64,000 bases of DNA. Source: Burkholderia aenigmatica (GTDB lineage Bacteria; Pseudomonadota; Gammaproteobacteria; Burkholderiales; Burkholderiaceae). This document shows positions 49,265 through 58,853 of the stretch, one piece after another; within the stretch, counting starts at the first letter, position 1; each line of letters begins with the position of its first letter. The translations under genes were made by a program, and so were the position numbers. Under the pieces are notes generated by a model. It saw only the letters and a program-made list of their open reading frames with translations, was not told the DNA's origin and made no database searches. The DNA lies in NCBI RefSeq assembly GCF_902499175.1, contig NZ_CABVQC010000013.1:86638-150637 (forward strand). The letters run 5' to 3'.

Positions 49265-50023
49265 TCAACCGGCATGGCCGGTACGACGGCGCGCGATCTC
49301 TTCGTCGACAGCGTCACGAACCCAGTCCATCACCTCGCTTTCCAGCGCCAACGCCACTTCGCGCGTGATCTGGCCGACCAGCCAGGCCGAATGCTCATGC
49401 AGCGCGTCGCGACAGCGGGCTTCGATGGCATCGCGCCCTTCCCCGGTCAGATAGTTCGTCAGGCGATTGCGCAGGCGCTCGGCGATGTGCTGTGCATCTT
49501 CCGCCGTCAGCCCTGCGGCTGCCTGCGCGTCGGGCTGCGGCGCGGCGGCCGGCACGACGGCCTCCGGCAGGTGCGCTTCACGCGCGTGCCCGATCGCCTC
49601 GTGCGCCACCGCGGCGAACGCGTGTTGCGGCGCATCGTCGGCCAGCGACGAGCGCAGCGGCGCACTCATTGCCGCCGAGTCTTCGGCGACCACGTGCTCC
49701 GCGGCGCCAGGTTCGGCCGGCGCATCGGTCTCGCCCATCGCCGCCGCAGCAGCCATCGCTACGTCGCCCGGCAGTTCGACCGCCGGCACGTGCGGCGTCG
49801 GCACGGGTTCGACCACGACGGAATCGGGGTCAAGTGCACTTTGCATGGAATCGGCCGGCGCCGCACCCGCGGTGTGCGGTGCGACCACGTCGGTGAGCAC
49901 CGGCATCGCCGCACCGGCATGCGGCTGAGATCGGTCGGACGCGGGCGAGCGCGCCGGCACCGGCTTGCCCGGCACCAACACGTCGGTCAGCGTCGGGATC
50001 GAGGATGAATCGGCTTCTGTCAC
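49265..50023 (-). CDS. DUF2486 family protein
   Basis: 252 residues from a GTG with ACGGAG upstream. It matches the Burkholderia DUF2486 family: a long, Ala/Pro/acidic, probably disordered region, then a helical C-terminal domain from ~175 (LTAEDAQHIAERLRNRLTNYL) ending RDAVDEEIARRRTGHAG. Near the N-terminus a short motif occurs twice, IPTLTDVLVP and MPVLTDVVAP. Function unknown. It follows holC by 25 bases in the pepA-holC-DUF2486 unit. Confidence 0.8.
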   Translation of the reverse strand: MTEADSSSIPTLTDVLVPGKPVPARSPASDRSQPHAGAAMPVLTDVVAPHTAGAAPADSMQSALDPDSVVVEPVPTPHVPAVELPGDVAMAAAAAMGETDAPAEPGAAEHVVAEDSAAMSAPLRSSLADDAPQHAFAAVAHEAIGHAREAHLPEAVVPAAAPQPDAQAAAGLTAEDAQHIAERLRNRLTNYLTGEGRDAIEARCRDALHEHSAWLVGQITREVALALESEVMDWVRDAVDEEIARRRTGHAG

Positions 50024-50048
50024 GGGAACACTCCGTCGACGGTTGCGG

Positions 50049-50465
50049 CTAGCCGCCCTGCTTGTAGTTGTTCAGCGCGTAGCCGCGATCGCGGTAGAAC
50101 CGGTAGCGGTCGCGGCCCGCGGCGAGCTCGTCCGGCGCATTGCCGACCACTTCGAGCAGGCGCTCGAAGCGAGCGAACTGCGCGGGCACGGCCGCGCCGA
50201 GGTTCAGCAGCACGTGATGATGCGGTGCGCGGTCGAGATCCGCGGCCAGCACGATCGGCGTGCCGGCTGCGTGCTCGCTGTCGACACCGCAATGCGGGAT
50301 GAAATCGAGCGGCGAAAACGTCCAGAGCCGCTCGTCGAGCGCGCGCAGGCGCGCGGGCTCGGCGAGCACGACGACCGGCTGCCCGGCCAGGTAGGCCTTG
50401 CGCAGCAGCCGGCACGCGTACGCGAGCGAATCGCCGACGTTCGAGTGGAAATCGATCCGCGTCAT
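50049..50465 (-). CDS. holC: DNA polymerase III subunit chi
   Basis: 138 residues. Chi links the clamp loader to SSB through psi. Family blocks: MTRIDFHSNVGDSLAYACRL, LRALDERLWTFSPLDFIPHC and YRFYRDRGYALNNYKQ. It is 34 bases after the pepA stop, the same pepA-holC order as in E. coli. Confidence 0.94.
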   Translation of the reverse strand: MTRIDFHSNVGDSLAYACRLLRKAYLAGQPVVVLAEPARLRALDERLWTFSPLDFIPHCGVDSEHAAGTPIVLAADLDRAPHHHVLLNLGAAVPAQFARFERLLEVVGNAPDELAAGRDRYRFYRDRGYALNNYKQGG

Positions 50466-50499
50466 TGCCCGCGTACCCGCAGCGTCGTCAACACCGCCA

Positions 50500-52011
50500 T
50501 CACTGGCCGGCGCGGTCGATCAGGAACTGCGCGAGCAGCGGCACCGGACGGCCCGTCGCGCCCTTCGCTGCACCACCCTTCCAGGCGGTACCCGCGATGT
50601 CGAGGTGGGCCCACGGATAGCTGTCGGTGAAGCGCGACAGGAAGCACGCGGCCGTCACGGCGCCGGCCGGGCGCCCGCCGATGTTCGCGAGATCCGCGAA
50701 GTTCGACTTCAGCTGATCCTGGTACTCGTCGTCGAGCGGCATGCGCCACGCCGGATCGTTTGCCTCGCGCGATGCGTCGAGCAGTTCGCCCGCAAGCGCG
50801 TCGTCGGTCGAGAACAGGCCGCTGTTGTGGCCGCCCAGCGCGATCACGCATGCGCCCGTCAGCGTGGCAACGTCGATCACCGCAGCCGGCTTGAAGCGCT
50901 CGGCGTACGTGAGCGCGTCGCACAAGATCAGACGGCCTTCGGCGTCGGTGTTCAGCACCTCGATCGTCAGGCCCTTCATGCTGGTGACGATGTCGCCCGG
51001 CTTCGTCGCGTTGCCGCCCGGCATGTTCTCGCAGGTCGGCACGATCGCGACGACGTTGATCTTCAGGCCCATCTCGGCGACCGCGCGCATCGTGCCGAGC
51101 ACGGAGCCCGCACCGCACATGTCGTACTTCATCTCGTCCATGCCCTCGCCCGGCTTCAGCGAGATGCCGCCCGTGTCGAACGTGATGCCCTTGCCGACCA
51201 GCACGACCGGCGCGGCCTTCGCGGCGGCGCCCTGGTAGTGCAGCACGATGAACTGCGGCGGCTCGACCGACGCGCGCGCGACCGACAGGAACGAGCCCAT
51301 CTTCAGCGCCTGGATCTGCTTGAGCCCGAGCACTTCCGCCTTCAGGCCCCAATCCTTCGCGATCTTCTTCGCGGTGTTGCCGAGGTAGGTCGGCGTGCAG
51401 ACGTTGCCCGGCAGGTTGCCCAGGTCGCGGGTGAGATCCATCCCGTTCGCGAGCGCGACGGCCTGCTTGACCGCGACCTTCGCAGCCTTTTCGTCGGACG
51501 GATCGACGCTGAACACGACGCGCTTGAGCGTGTGCGGCGCCGGTTCCGGCTTGCTCTTCATCTGCGTGAAGCGGTAGGTCTCGTTGCGCAGCGCGAGAAT
51601 CGCCGCGCGCACGCCCCAGTCGGAGCTGCGCTCGTCGACCGGCAGTTGCGCGAGCGTGAACGTGACCTGGACGACCTTGGTCGCCAGCAGCGCGCGCCAT
51701 GCGGCCGTCACGGCATCGTTATAGGCTTTCTGATTGAAAGCATCCTGCTTGCCGAGGCCGACGAGCAGCACGCGCGACGCGCCGATGCCCGACACTTCGT
51801 GCAGGAACAGCGTCTTGCCGCGCTTGCCGTCCATGTCGCCGGCCTTCACCACGCGCGAAATCAGCCCCTTGGTGGCCGTGTCGATGTCGAGCGCCGCGCC
51901 CGAAAGGGTCTGCGCCTCGAAGATGCCGAGCACGATGCAGTCGGACTTCCCGGTCAGGAACCCCTTGGCCTCGCCTTTGCTCCAATCACAGCCTTTTATG
52001 CTAAAGTCCAT
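50500..52011 (-). CDS. pepA: leucyl aminopeptidase (PepA)
   Basis: 503 residues. Two-metal M17 aminopeptidase, hexameric and cytosolic. The active-site blocks are [32 protein letters not shown] and [14 protein letters not shown] (the M17 signature). In E. coli PepA also binds DNA in Xer recombination and carAB control. Divergent from lptF, as in many proteobacteria. First gene of pepA-holC-DUF2486. Confidence 0.97.
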   Translation of the reverse strand: MDFSIKGCDWSKGEAKGFLTGKSDCIVLGIFEAQTLSGAALDIDTATKGLISRVVKAGDMDGKRGKTLFLHEVSGIGASRVLLVGLGKQDAFNQKAYNDAVTAAWRALLATKVVQVTFTLAQLPVDERSSDWGVRAAILALRNETYRFTQMKSKPEPAPHTLKRVVFSVDPSDEKAAKVAVKQAVALANGMDLTRDLGNLPGNVCTPTYLGNTAKKIAKDWGLKAEVLGLKQIQALKMGSFLSVARASVEPPQFIVLHYQGAAAKAAPVVLVGKGITFDTGGISLKPGEGMDEMKYDMCGAGSVLGTMRAVAEMGLKINVVAIVPTCENMPGGNATKPGDIVTSMKGLTIEVLNTDAEGRLILCDALTYAERFKPAAVIDVATLTGACVIALGGHNSGLFSTDDALAGELLDASREANDPAWRMPLDDEYQDQLKSNFADLANIGGRPAGAVTAACFLSRFTDSYPWAHLDIAGTAWKGGAAKGATGRPVPLLAQFLIDRAGQ

Positions 52012-52133
52012 CGCGCTTGTCCTCGGATAAAATCTGGGCTAAGGATGAAAGCCGCAATTATCCGCTATTTTTCCCGTGGCGGCGCGAGCGCCGCACCACG
52101 CGTGCGCAGCCTCCCGCCCTCTTCTCATCAAGA

Positions 52134-53225
52134 ATGATCTTCGAACGCTCCCTCCAGCGCGAGCTTGCGTATACGGCTGGCGCCGTGTTCATGGTGCTGC
52201 TCACGATCATGCTCACGACGATGATGATCCGCATCGTCGGCTACGCCGCGTCCGGTGAAATCGATCCGCGGGACGTCCTCGTGCTGATCGGCCTCACCGT
52301 GATCGGCTACCTCGCCGTGATGCTCGTCGTCACGCTGTTCGTGTCGATCCTGTTCGTGCTGACCCGGTGGTACCGGGACTCCGAAATGGTCGTGTGGCTC
52401 GCGTCGGGCGTGAGCCTCACGCGCCTCATCAAGCCGATCGGCGTGTTCGCCACGCCGATCGTGCTGCTGATCGCCTTCTTCGCGTTCGTCGGCTGGCCGT
52501 GGTCGAACCAGCAGAGCAAGATGATCAAGGCGCGCTTCCAGCAGCGCGACGAGATCTCGCTGCTCGCGCCGGGCCAGTTCCGCGAGTCGGCCGCGAACCA
52601 CCGCGTGTTCTTCATCGAGAAGATGACGCCCGACCAGAGCAAGGTGCAGAACGTGTTCGTGACCTCGACCGAGAACGGCAAGGTCAACGTGGTCGTGTCG
52701 CAGACGGGGCACACGGAAACGCGCGACGGCAGCCGCTTCGTCGTCCTGGAAGACGGCCGCCGCTACGACGGCACGCCCGGCCAGCCGAACTTCAAGATCA
52801 TGGAGTTCGAGCGCTACGGCGTGAAGATCACGAGCACCCCGGTCACCAACGTGCCGAGCACCAACAGCACGCCGACGCCGGACCTGCTGCGCAACCCGAC
52901 GAACGACAACCTCGCGGAATTCGCGTGGCGCGCGGGGCTGCCGCTGATCGCGATCAACCTGATGGTGCTCGGCATTCCGCTGTCGTACCAGAACCCGCGC
53001 CGCAGCCGCACGATCAACCTCGTGATGGCAGTGCTGATCTACCTCACGTACTCGAACTTGCTGAACGTCGTGCAGGCGCAGATCGAGCAGGGCAAGATGT
53101 CGTTCGGCGTCGGCCTGGTCGGCCTGCATCTGGTCGTCGCGGTGATCGTCGCGTTCATCTTCTGGTTGCGCGTGCGCAATCGTCCGCTGTTTACACGCGC
53201 GCTGTTCGGCCGCTCGGGAGCATGA
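52134..53225 (+). CDS. lptF: LPS export ABC permease LptF
   Basis: 363 residues from MIFERSLQREL. YjgP/YjgQ-type permease with three helices on each side of a periplasmic beta-jellyroll domain (about residues 130-270). With LptG and the ATPase LptB it extracts LPS from the inner membrane. The N-terminal helix FERSLQRELAYTAGAVFMVLL and the C-terminal PLSYQNPRRSRTINLVMA fit the family. Separated from lptG by 3 bases. Confidence 0.95.
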   Translation: MIFERSLQRELAYTAGAVFMVLLTIMLTTMMIRIVGYAASGEIDPRDVLVLIGLTVIGYLAVMLVVTLFVSILFVLTRWYRDSEMVVWLASGVSLTRLIKPIGVFATPIVLLIAFFAFVGWPWSNQQSKMIKARFQQRDEISLLAPGQFRESAANHRVFFIEKMTPDQSKVQNVFVTSTENGKVNVVVSQTGHTETRDGSRFVVLEDGRRYDGTPGQPNFKIMEFERYGVKITSTPVTNVPSTNSTPTPDLLRNPTNDNLAEFAWRAGLPLIAINLMVLGIPLSYQNPRRSRTINLVMAVLIYLTYSNLLNVVQAQIEQGKMSFGVGLVGLHLVVAVIVAFIFWLRVRNRPLFTRALFGRSGA

Positions 53226-53228
53226 TCG

Positions 53229-54377
53229 ATGCGGCTCTATGAAAAGTACTTCGCGCGACAGATCTACGTCACGTTCGTCTTCATCCTGTTCGCATTCTCG
53301 GGCCTGTTCTTCTTCTTCGACCTGATCAGCGAACTGAATTCGGTCGGGCACGGCAACTACAAGTTCGGCTACGCGGTGCTGCGCGTCGCGCTGCAGACGC
53401 CGTCGCGCTTCTACGAGATCATCCCGGTCGCCGCGCTGATCAGCGCGATCTACGTGTTCGCGCAGATGGCCGCGAACTCGGAATTCACGATCTTCCGCGT
53501 GTCGGGCCTCGCGACCAATCAGGCGTTGCGCTCGCTGCTGAAGATCGGCATCCCGCTCGTGATCCTCACCTACCTGATCGGCGAATTCGTCGGCCCGTAC
53601 GCCGACCAGCTGTCCGAACGCGTGCGGCTGCAGGCGCTCGGCGCGTCGGTGTCGTCGAACTTCCAGTCGGGCGTGTGGGTGAAGGACACGCTCGCGGCCC
53701 GCGAGAACGGCGAGCAGGTCACGCGCTTCGTCAACGTCGGCAGCCTGTCGCCCGACTCGACGATCAGCAACGTGCGCATCTACGAATTCGATTCGAAATT
53801 CCAGCTGCGGAACGTGCGGATCGCGCAAACGGGCCGCTACGAGCCGCCCGGCCACTGGCTGCTGAAGGGCGTCACGGAAACGGAACTCACGCCGATCAAG
53901 CCGATCAGCGGCCAGCCGACCGACGCGCTGAACCCCGTGTACCGGTCGCAGCAGGTGTCGCTGCCCGAATACCGGCTGCGTTCGGACCTGACGCCGCAAA
54001 TCCTGTCGGTGCTGCTCGTGTCGCCGGAACGCATGTCGCTCATCAACCTGTTCCGCTACATCCAGCACTTGCGCGAGAACCAGCAGGACACGCAGCGCTA
54101 CGACATCGCACTGTGGCGCAAGCTGCTGTATCCGTTCGCGGTGTTCGTGATGCTCGTGCTGTCGCTGCCGTTCGCGTACCTGCACACGCGCGCGGGTGTG
54201 GTCGGCGTGAAGGTGTTCGGCGGCATCATGCTCGGCATGAGCTTCCAGCTCCTCAATACGCTGTTCTCGCACATCGGCACGCTGAACACCTGGCCCGCGC
54301 CACTGACGGCCGCCACGCCAGGCCTCATCTATCTCGCGCTCGGGCTGTTCGCGCTCAAGTGGGTCGACCGGCACTGA
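53229..54377 (+). CDS. lptG: LPS export ABC permease LptG
   Basis: 382 residues, the second YjgP/YjgQ permease. MRLYEKYFARQIYVTFVFIL at the N-terminus, a periplasmic beta-jellyroll in the middle, and C-terminal helices with LWRKLLYPFAVFVMLVLSLPF. Partner of LptF; lptB is not in the window. Confidence 0.95.
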   Translation: MRLYEKYFARQIYVTFVFILFAFSGLFFFFDLISELNSVGHGNYKFGYAVLRVALQTPSRFYEIIPVAALISAIYVFAQMAANSEFTIFRVSGLATNQALRSLLKIGIPLVILTYLIGEFVGPYADQLSERVRLQALGASVSSNFQSGVWVKDTLAARENGEQVTRFVNVGSLSPDSTISNVRIYEFDSKFQLRNVRIAQTGRYEPPGHWLLKGVTETELTPIKPISGQPTDALNPVYRSQQVSLPEYRLRSDLTPQILSVLLVSPERMSLINLFRYIQHLRENQQDTQRYDIALWRKLLYPFAVFVMLVLSLPFAYLHTRAGVVGVKVFGGIMLGMSFQLLNTLFSHIGTLNTWPAPLTAATPGLIYLALGLFALKWVDRH

Positions 54378-54404
54378 GTGCCGCGTCGCGACGGAGGCTT
54401 CGAC

Positions 54405-54788
54405 ATGAGTTCGCACGGCATCGTCCTGTTCGGCCACGGCGCCCGCGACCCGCGCTGGGCCGAGCCGTTCGAGCGGCTCGCCGCGCGGCTGCGCGGCGCC
54501 CCCTCCCCCACTGCGCACGTGTCGCTCGCGTTCCTCGAACTGATGACGCCGTCGCTCGGTGACGCGGTCGCCGCGCAGGTCGCGGCCGGCTGCACGCACA
54601 TCACCGTGGTGCCCGTGTTCTTCGGCCAGGGCGGCCATGTCCGCCGCGACCTGCCGCAGCTCGTCGACGCCTGCCGCGCCGCGCACCCCGGCGTCGAGAT
54701 CCGCTGCGCGACGGCCGTCGGCGAAGACGACGGTGTGCTCGACGCGATCGCGCGCTACTGCATCGACCAGGTCGGCGACGACGCCTGA
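54405..54788 (+). CDS. CbiX/SirB-family chelatase-like protein
   Basis: 127 residues, a single small chelatase domain: GIVLFGHGARDPRWAEPFERLA, VSLAFLELMTPSLGDAV and VVPVFFGQGGHVRRDLPQL. Short CbiX/SirB homologues insert Co or Fe into sirohydrochlorin. It is convergent with cobA (sirohaem pathway), which suggests metal insertion into sirohydrochlorin here. The metal is not decidable. ACGGAGG lies 7 bases before the ATG. Confidence 0.88.
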   Translation: MSSHGIVLFGHGARDPRWAEPFERLAARLRGAPSPTAHVSLAFLELMTPSLGDAVAAQVAAGCTHITVVPVFFGQGGHVRRDLPQLVDACRAAHPGVEIRCATAVGEDDGVLDAIARYCIDQVGDDA

Positions 54789-54812
54789 ACGAAGCATCGG
54801 CGGCCTCAAATG

Positions 54813-54846
54813 AAAAAAGCGCTGGCAGAAGCCAGCGCTTTTTTTT
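54813..54846. terminator. bidirectional terminator between cbiX-like gene and cobA
   Basis: Stem AGCGCTGGC/GCCAGCGCT (54818-54826 with 54831-54839), A6 before and T8 after. Confidence 0.88.
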
Positions 54847-54904
54847 GGACTGCGTCAGTCACCGGAACGGCGGCGTGCGAGGCATCGCCACGCGCCGTTC
54901 CCGC

Positions 54905-55654
54905 TCAGGCGGCATCGCGCAACGCGCTACCCTCTTTTGCCTGCGCGGCGCGCTCCGCGAACGCATCGCCGATCATCAGCAGGCTCGGTTCGGCCGGATC
55001 GAGCCACGCCTGCGCGTCGCCCGCCGCCATCTGCGCGAGCGTCAGCGTCAGCGTGCGCTCGCGCGCGGTGCTGCACGCCTCCACGATCGCCACCGGCGTC
55101 GCCGGCGCACGGCCGGCGTCGATCAGCTCCTGCGCGATGCCGGGCGCGCTGTCGCGGCCCATGTAGTAGACGATCGAATCGGCGCGTGCGGCTTCGCGAA
55201 TCTCGTCGCTGCCCGGTGCGCGGCTGTGCGTCGCGAATGCCACGCTGCGCGACACGCCGCGCAACGTCAGCGAACGCTTCAGCGTCGCCGCGCCGGCCAG
55301 CGCCGCGGTGATGCCCGGCACGACCTCGTAGTCGATACCGGCTGCTTCCAGCGCGCGCATTTCCTCTTCCGCGCGACCGAACAGCATCGGGTCGCCGCCC
55401 TTCAGCCGCACGACGCACGCGTGCTCGCGTGCCGCATCGACGATCTGCTTGTTGATGAAGTGCTGCGCGGTCGAGCGCTGCCCGCAGCGCTTGCCGACCG
55501 CAATGCGGCGCGCGTTCGGCGCGTAGTCGAGCATCGCGGGCTCAACGAGCGCGTCGTGCAGCACGACGTCCGCCTGCGCGAGCAGCCGCGCGCCACGCAC
55601 CGTGATGAGGTCGGCTGCGCCCGGCCCTGCTCCGATCAGATACACCTTGCCCAT
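54905..55654 (-). CDS. cobA: uroporphyrinogen-III C-methyltransferase
   Basis: 249 residues. Adds two methyl groups to uroporphyrinogen III to give precorrin-2, precursor of sirohaem (and cobalamin). MGKVYLIGAGPGAADLITVRG, VGKRCGQRS, VRLKGGDPMLFGRAEEE and YEVVPGITAA are the family signatures. It closes the cysI-cysN operon and probably supplies the sirohaem for CysI. No fused CysG oxidase/chelatase domain. Confidence 0.95.
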   Translation of the reverse strand: MGKVYLIGAGPGAADLITVRGARLLAQADVVLHDALVEPAMLDYAPNARRIAVGKRCGQRSTAQHFINKQIVDAAREHACVVRLKGGDPMLFGRAEEEMRALEAAGIDYEVVPGITAALAGAATLKRSLTLRGVSRSVAFATHSRAPGSDEIREAARADSIVYYMGRDSAPGIAQELIDAGRAPATPVAIVEACSTARERTLTLTLAQMAAGDAQAWLDPAEPSLLMIGDAFAERAAQAKEGSALRDAA

Positions 55655-55696
55655 ATTTGTCGCTTCGCTTGGTCCCTGCGGACGACGGCGTCCGGC

Positions 55697-55720
55697 CCGC
55701 GCCGCCATGAGGCGGCGCGG
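55697..55720 (-). repeat. 10-bp hairpin between cysN and cobA
   Basis: CCGCGCCGCC/GGCGGCGCGG (55697-55706 with 55711-55720) with an ATGA loop and no T-run on either side: more like an mRNA stability or processing hairpin than a terminator. Confidence 0.5.
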
Positions 55721-55728
55721 CTCTCCGG

Positions 55729-57045
55729 TTATGCCGAGAATGCCCGGATCATGCCTGCGGCGACCGTGTGGTGCGTCGCCTCGTCGATCAGCACGAACGC
55801 ACCGGTACCCGGATGCGCGTCGTACGTGTCGCAAACGATCGGCTTCTGCAGCGTCAGCGCGACGCGGCCGATGTCGTTCATCTTCAGCTCGTGACGGTCG
55901 GTCGCGTGCGACAGCGTGTGCACGTCGAGCACCTGCTTGACGCCGCCGATCTTCGCGAACACCGTGCTGGTGGTCTGCTTCAGCAGGTACTTGCGCTGCG
56001 GCGACAGCGGCGTCTCGTCGAACCAGCACAGATCGGCTTCGAGCTTCTTCGCCGGCTCGACCGGCTCGCCGGACGTGACGAACATGTCGCCGCGCGACAC
56101 GTCGACGTCTTCCGCGAGGCGGATCGTCACGGTCTGGCCCGCGAACGCATGCGGGACGGACGCGGTGCCGCCCGGCACCGGCGCGACGATCTCGGCGATC
56201 GTGGCCGTGCGGTTCGACGGCAGCACGACGATCTCGTCGCCGACCTTCACTTCGCCCGACTCGAGACGGCCCATATAGCCGCGGAAATCGTCGGCCGAAC
56301 TGCCGTCCTGGCGCGCGACCCACTGCACCGGGAAGCGCAGCGCGTCATGCGCCTGCGTCTCGACCGGCAGCGATTCGAGCACGTCGAGCAGCGGTTCGCC
56401 CGCGTACCACGGCATGCGCTCGCTCGCGCCGACGATGTTGTCGCCCTTCAGCGCCGACACCGGCACGAAGCGCACGTCGCTCAGGCCGAGTTGCTTCGCC
56501 AGCGTGACGTAGGCGTCGCGGATCTCGTTGAAGCGCGCTTCGCTGTAGTCGACGAGGTCCATCTTGTTGATCGCGACGATCACGTGCTGCAGCGCGAGCA
56601 GCTTGACGATCGCGCTGTGGCGCTTGGTCTGCGGCAGCAGGTCAGCCACGCCGTTCTCGATCGTCACGCGCGTCGCGTCGATCAGGATGATCGCCGCGTG
56701 CGCGGTCGACGCGCCCGTCACCATGTTGCGCGTGTACTGCTCGTGGCCCGGCGTGTCGGCGATGATGAACTTGCGCTTCGCGGTCGCGAAGTAGCGGTAC
56801 GCGACGTCGATCGTGATGCCCTGCTCGCGCTCGGCTTCGAGACCGTCGGTCAGCAGCGCGAGGTCGAGCTCGTCGCCGACCGTGCGCTTGTTCTTCGCAC
56901 GCGACAGCGCGGACAGCTGGTCGGACAGCACGGCCTTGCTGTCGTACAGCAGGCGGCCGATCAGCGTGCTCTTGCCGTCGTCGACGCTGCCTGCGGTGAT
57001 GAAGCGCAGCACGCCGAGGTCTTCGTTGTTCTCGATGATGCTCAT
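55729..57045 (-). CDS. cysN: sulfate adenylyltransferase subunit 1 (CysN)
   Basis: 438 residues. GTPase subunit that drives APS formation by CysD. G1 is TAGSVDDGKSTLIGRLLYD, G3 is IADTPGHEQYTRNM and G4 is ATTAINKMDLVDYS-like (VIVAINKMDLVDYSE). There is no fused APS kinase (CysC) domain, and no cysC gene nearby. Confidence 0.96.
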   Translation of the reverse strand: MSIIENNEDLGVLRFITAGSVDDGKSTLIGRLLYDSKAVLSDQLSALSRAKNKRTVGDELDLALLTDGLEAEREQGITIDVAYRYFATAKRKFIIADTPGHEQYTRNMVTGASTAHAAIILIDATRVTIENGVADLLPQTKRHSAIVKLLALQHVIVAINKMDLVDYSEARFNEIRDAYVTLAKQLGLSDVRFVPVSALKGDNIVGASERMPWYAGEPLLDVLESLPVETQAHDALRFPVQWVARQDGSSADDFRGYMGRLESGEVKVGDEIVVLPSNRTATIAEIVAPVPGGTASVPHAFAGQTVTIRLAEDVDVSRGDMFVTSGEPVEPAKKLEADLCWFDETPLSPQRKYLLKQTTSTVFAKIGGVKQVLDVHTLSHATDRHELKMNDIGRVALTLQKPIVCDTYDAHPGTGAFVLIDEATHHTVAAGMIRAFSA

Positions 57046-57067
57046 GATGTGAATGTCCTCGTGTGCT

Positions 57068-58030
57068 TCAGAAATAACCTTGCTTCTTGCGCTGTTCCAT
57101 CGCCGCTTCGGATGCCTGGTCGTCCATCCGGGTCGCGCCGCGCTCGGTGATCTCGGTCACCGCCGTCTCGGCGATGATCTTCTCGACGTCGTCCGCGTCG
57201 CTCTCGACCGGGCACGTGCAGGAAATGTCGCCGACCGTGCGGAAACGCACCTGCGCAAGCTCGCTCGTCTCGCCGTCACGCATCGGCGTGAGCGGCGTGA
57301 CGGGCACGAGCAGCCCGTTGCGGCGCACGATCTCGCGCGGGTGCGCGTAATAGATCGACGGCAGTTCGAGGTTCTCGCGTGCGATGTACTGCCACACGTC
57401 GAGCTCGGTCCAGTTCGAGATCGGGAACACGCGCAGGTGCTCGCCCTTGTGCAGACGGGCGTTGTACAGGCTCCACAGTTCCGGGCGCTGCGCCTTCGGA
57501 TCCCACTGGCCGAATTCGTCGCGGAACGAGAAGATGCGTTCCTTCGCCCGCGCCTTCTCTTCGTCGCGGCGCGCGCCGCCGATCAGCGCCGTGTAGCCGT
57601 GCTGCTCGATCGTCTCGAGCAGCGTGACGGCCTGCGCGGCATTACGCGAATCGGTTTCGCGGCGCAGCACGACCGTGCCGCGCTTGATCGAATCCTCGAC
57701 GTGCCCGACGACCAGCTCGGCGCCCAGCTCCTGCGCGCGGCGATCGCGGAAGTCGATCACTTCTTCGTAGTTGTGGCCCGTGTCGATGTGCACGAGCGGG
57801 AACGGCAGCGTCGTCTTGCGGTTCGCGCCGAGGCCGAATGCTTTCAGCGCCAGATGCAGCACGACGACCGAATCCTTGCCGCCCGAGAACAACAGCGCCG
57901 GCTTGCTGCATTCGGCGACCAGTTCGCGCAGGATGTGGATCGACTCGGCTTCGAGCCAGTCGAGGTGGCCCATGCGGTTGTCGGCACCGGTGGGCGGGGC
58001 AAAGGCGGATTGCTCGAGCGTCGTGCTCAT
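57068..58030 (-). CDS. cysD: sulfate adenylyltransferase subunit 2 (CysD)
   Basis: 320 residues from MSTTLEQS, with AAGGA upstream. PP-loop ATP pyrophosphatase: the PP-motif is ALLFSGGKDSVVVLHLA, and IDTGHNYEEVIDFRD, IGGARRDEEKARAKER and FPISNWTELDVWQYI are family blocks. It makes APS from sulfate and ATP with CysN, 22 bases downstream. Confidence 0.96.
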   Translation of the reverse strand: MSTTLEQSAFAPPTGADNRMGHLDWLEAESIHILRELVAECSKPALLFSGGKDSVVVLHLALKAFGLGANRKTTLPFPLVHIDTGHNYEEVIDFRDRRAQELGAELVVGHVEDSIKRGTVVLRRETDSRNAAQAVTLLETIEQHGYTALIGGARRDEEKARAKERIFSFRDEFGQWDPKAQRPELWSLYNARLHKGEHLRVFPISNWTELDVWQYIARENLELPSIYYAHPREIVRRNGLLVPVTPLTPMRDGETSELAQVRFRTVGDISCTCPVESDADDVEKIIAETAVTEITERGATRMDDQASEAAMEQRKKQGYF

Positions 58031-58106
58031 GATTTCAGTCCTTCTCTTCTGGGTTCGTGCCGCCCGCTGTCGCGGGCGGCGCAATATTCAGTTTCTTGTC
58101 AGGCTT

Positions 58107-58853
58107 TCAGTGCGTGGCGCCGGTAACGGCTTCCGCGGGAATCGGCGTGATCGTCGTGATGTGCAGCCCGCATTCCTTCGTATCGCGCGACTCCCACCAC
58201 CAGCGGCCCGCGCGGCTGTCCTCGCCGGGACGGATCGCCCGCGTACACGGCTCGCAGCCGATGCTCGGGTAGCCGCGCGCATGCAGCGGATTCACCGGCA
58301 CGTCAAACGCCTTGAGGTACGCCCACACGTCGGCTTCCGTCCAGTCGGCGAGCGGGTTGTACTTCGCGATCCCGCGTGCATCGTCCTGTTCTTCCTCGTG
58401 CAGCTCCGCGCGCGTGACCGACTGCTCGCGGCGCTGGCCCGTGACCCACGCACCGACGTCCGACAGCGCGCGGTTCAGCGGCTCGACCTTGCGGATGTGG
58501 CAGCACGACTTGCGCAGCTCGACGCTCTCGTAGAACGCGTTCAGGCCGTGCTCGGCAACGTACTGGTCGACCGCGTCCTGCTGCGGATGGAACTGCTCGA
58601 TCTCGTAGCCGTAGCGCTCGCGCACACGGTCGATCATACCGAGCGTTTCCGCGTGCAGGCGGCCCGTATTCAGCGAGAAGATGCCGATCGACACGCCCTT
58701 CGACAGGATCGCATGCGTGAGCAGCATGTCTTCCGCCGCGAGGCTGCTCGCGAACTTCACCTTCTCGTGACGGGCACCGATCTGCGCGAGCAGCGCGTCG
58801 AGGCGCTCGACCTTCGCGGCGAGTTCCGGCGTCAGCGCGGTAGCGGTGCTCAT
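58107..58853 (-). CDS. cysH: adenylylsulfate (APS) reductase, CysH family
   Basis: 248 residues. The paired cysteines KSCCHIRK and GCEPCTR bind a 4Fe-4S cluster and mark the APS-reducing branch; the E. coli PAPS reductase lacks them. The catalytic Cys is in KECGLH near the C-terminus. Sulfate is therefore probably reduced from APS directly, which fits the absence of cysC. Its ATG overlaps the DUF934 stop (ATGA). Confidence 0.94.
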   Translation of the reverse strand: MSTATALTPELAAKVERLDALLAQIGARHEKVKFASSLAAEDMLLTHAILSKGVSIGIFSLNTGRLHAETLGMIDRVRERYGYEIEQFHPQQDAVDQYVAEHGLNAFYESVELRKSCCHIRKVEPLNRALSDVGAWVTGQRREQSVTRAELHEEEQDDARGIAKYNPLADWTEADVWAYLKAFDVPVNPLHARGYPSIGCEPCTRAIRPGEDSRAGRWWWESRDTKECGLHITTITPIPAEAVTGATH

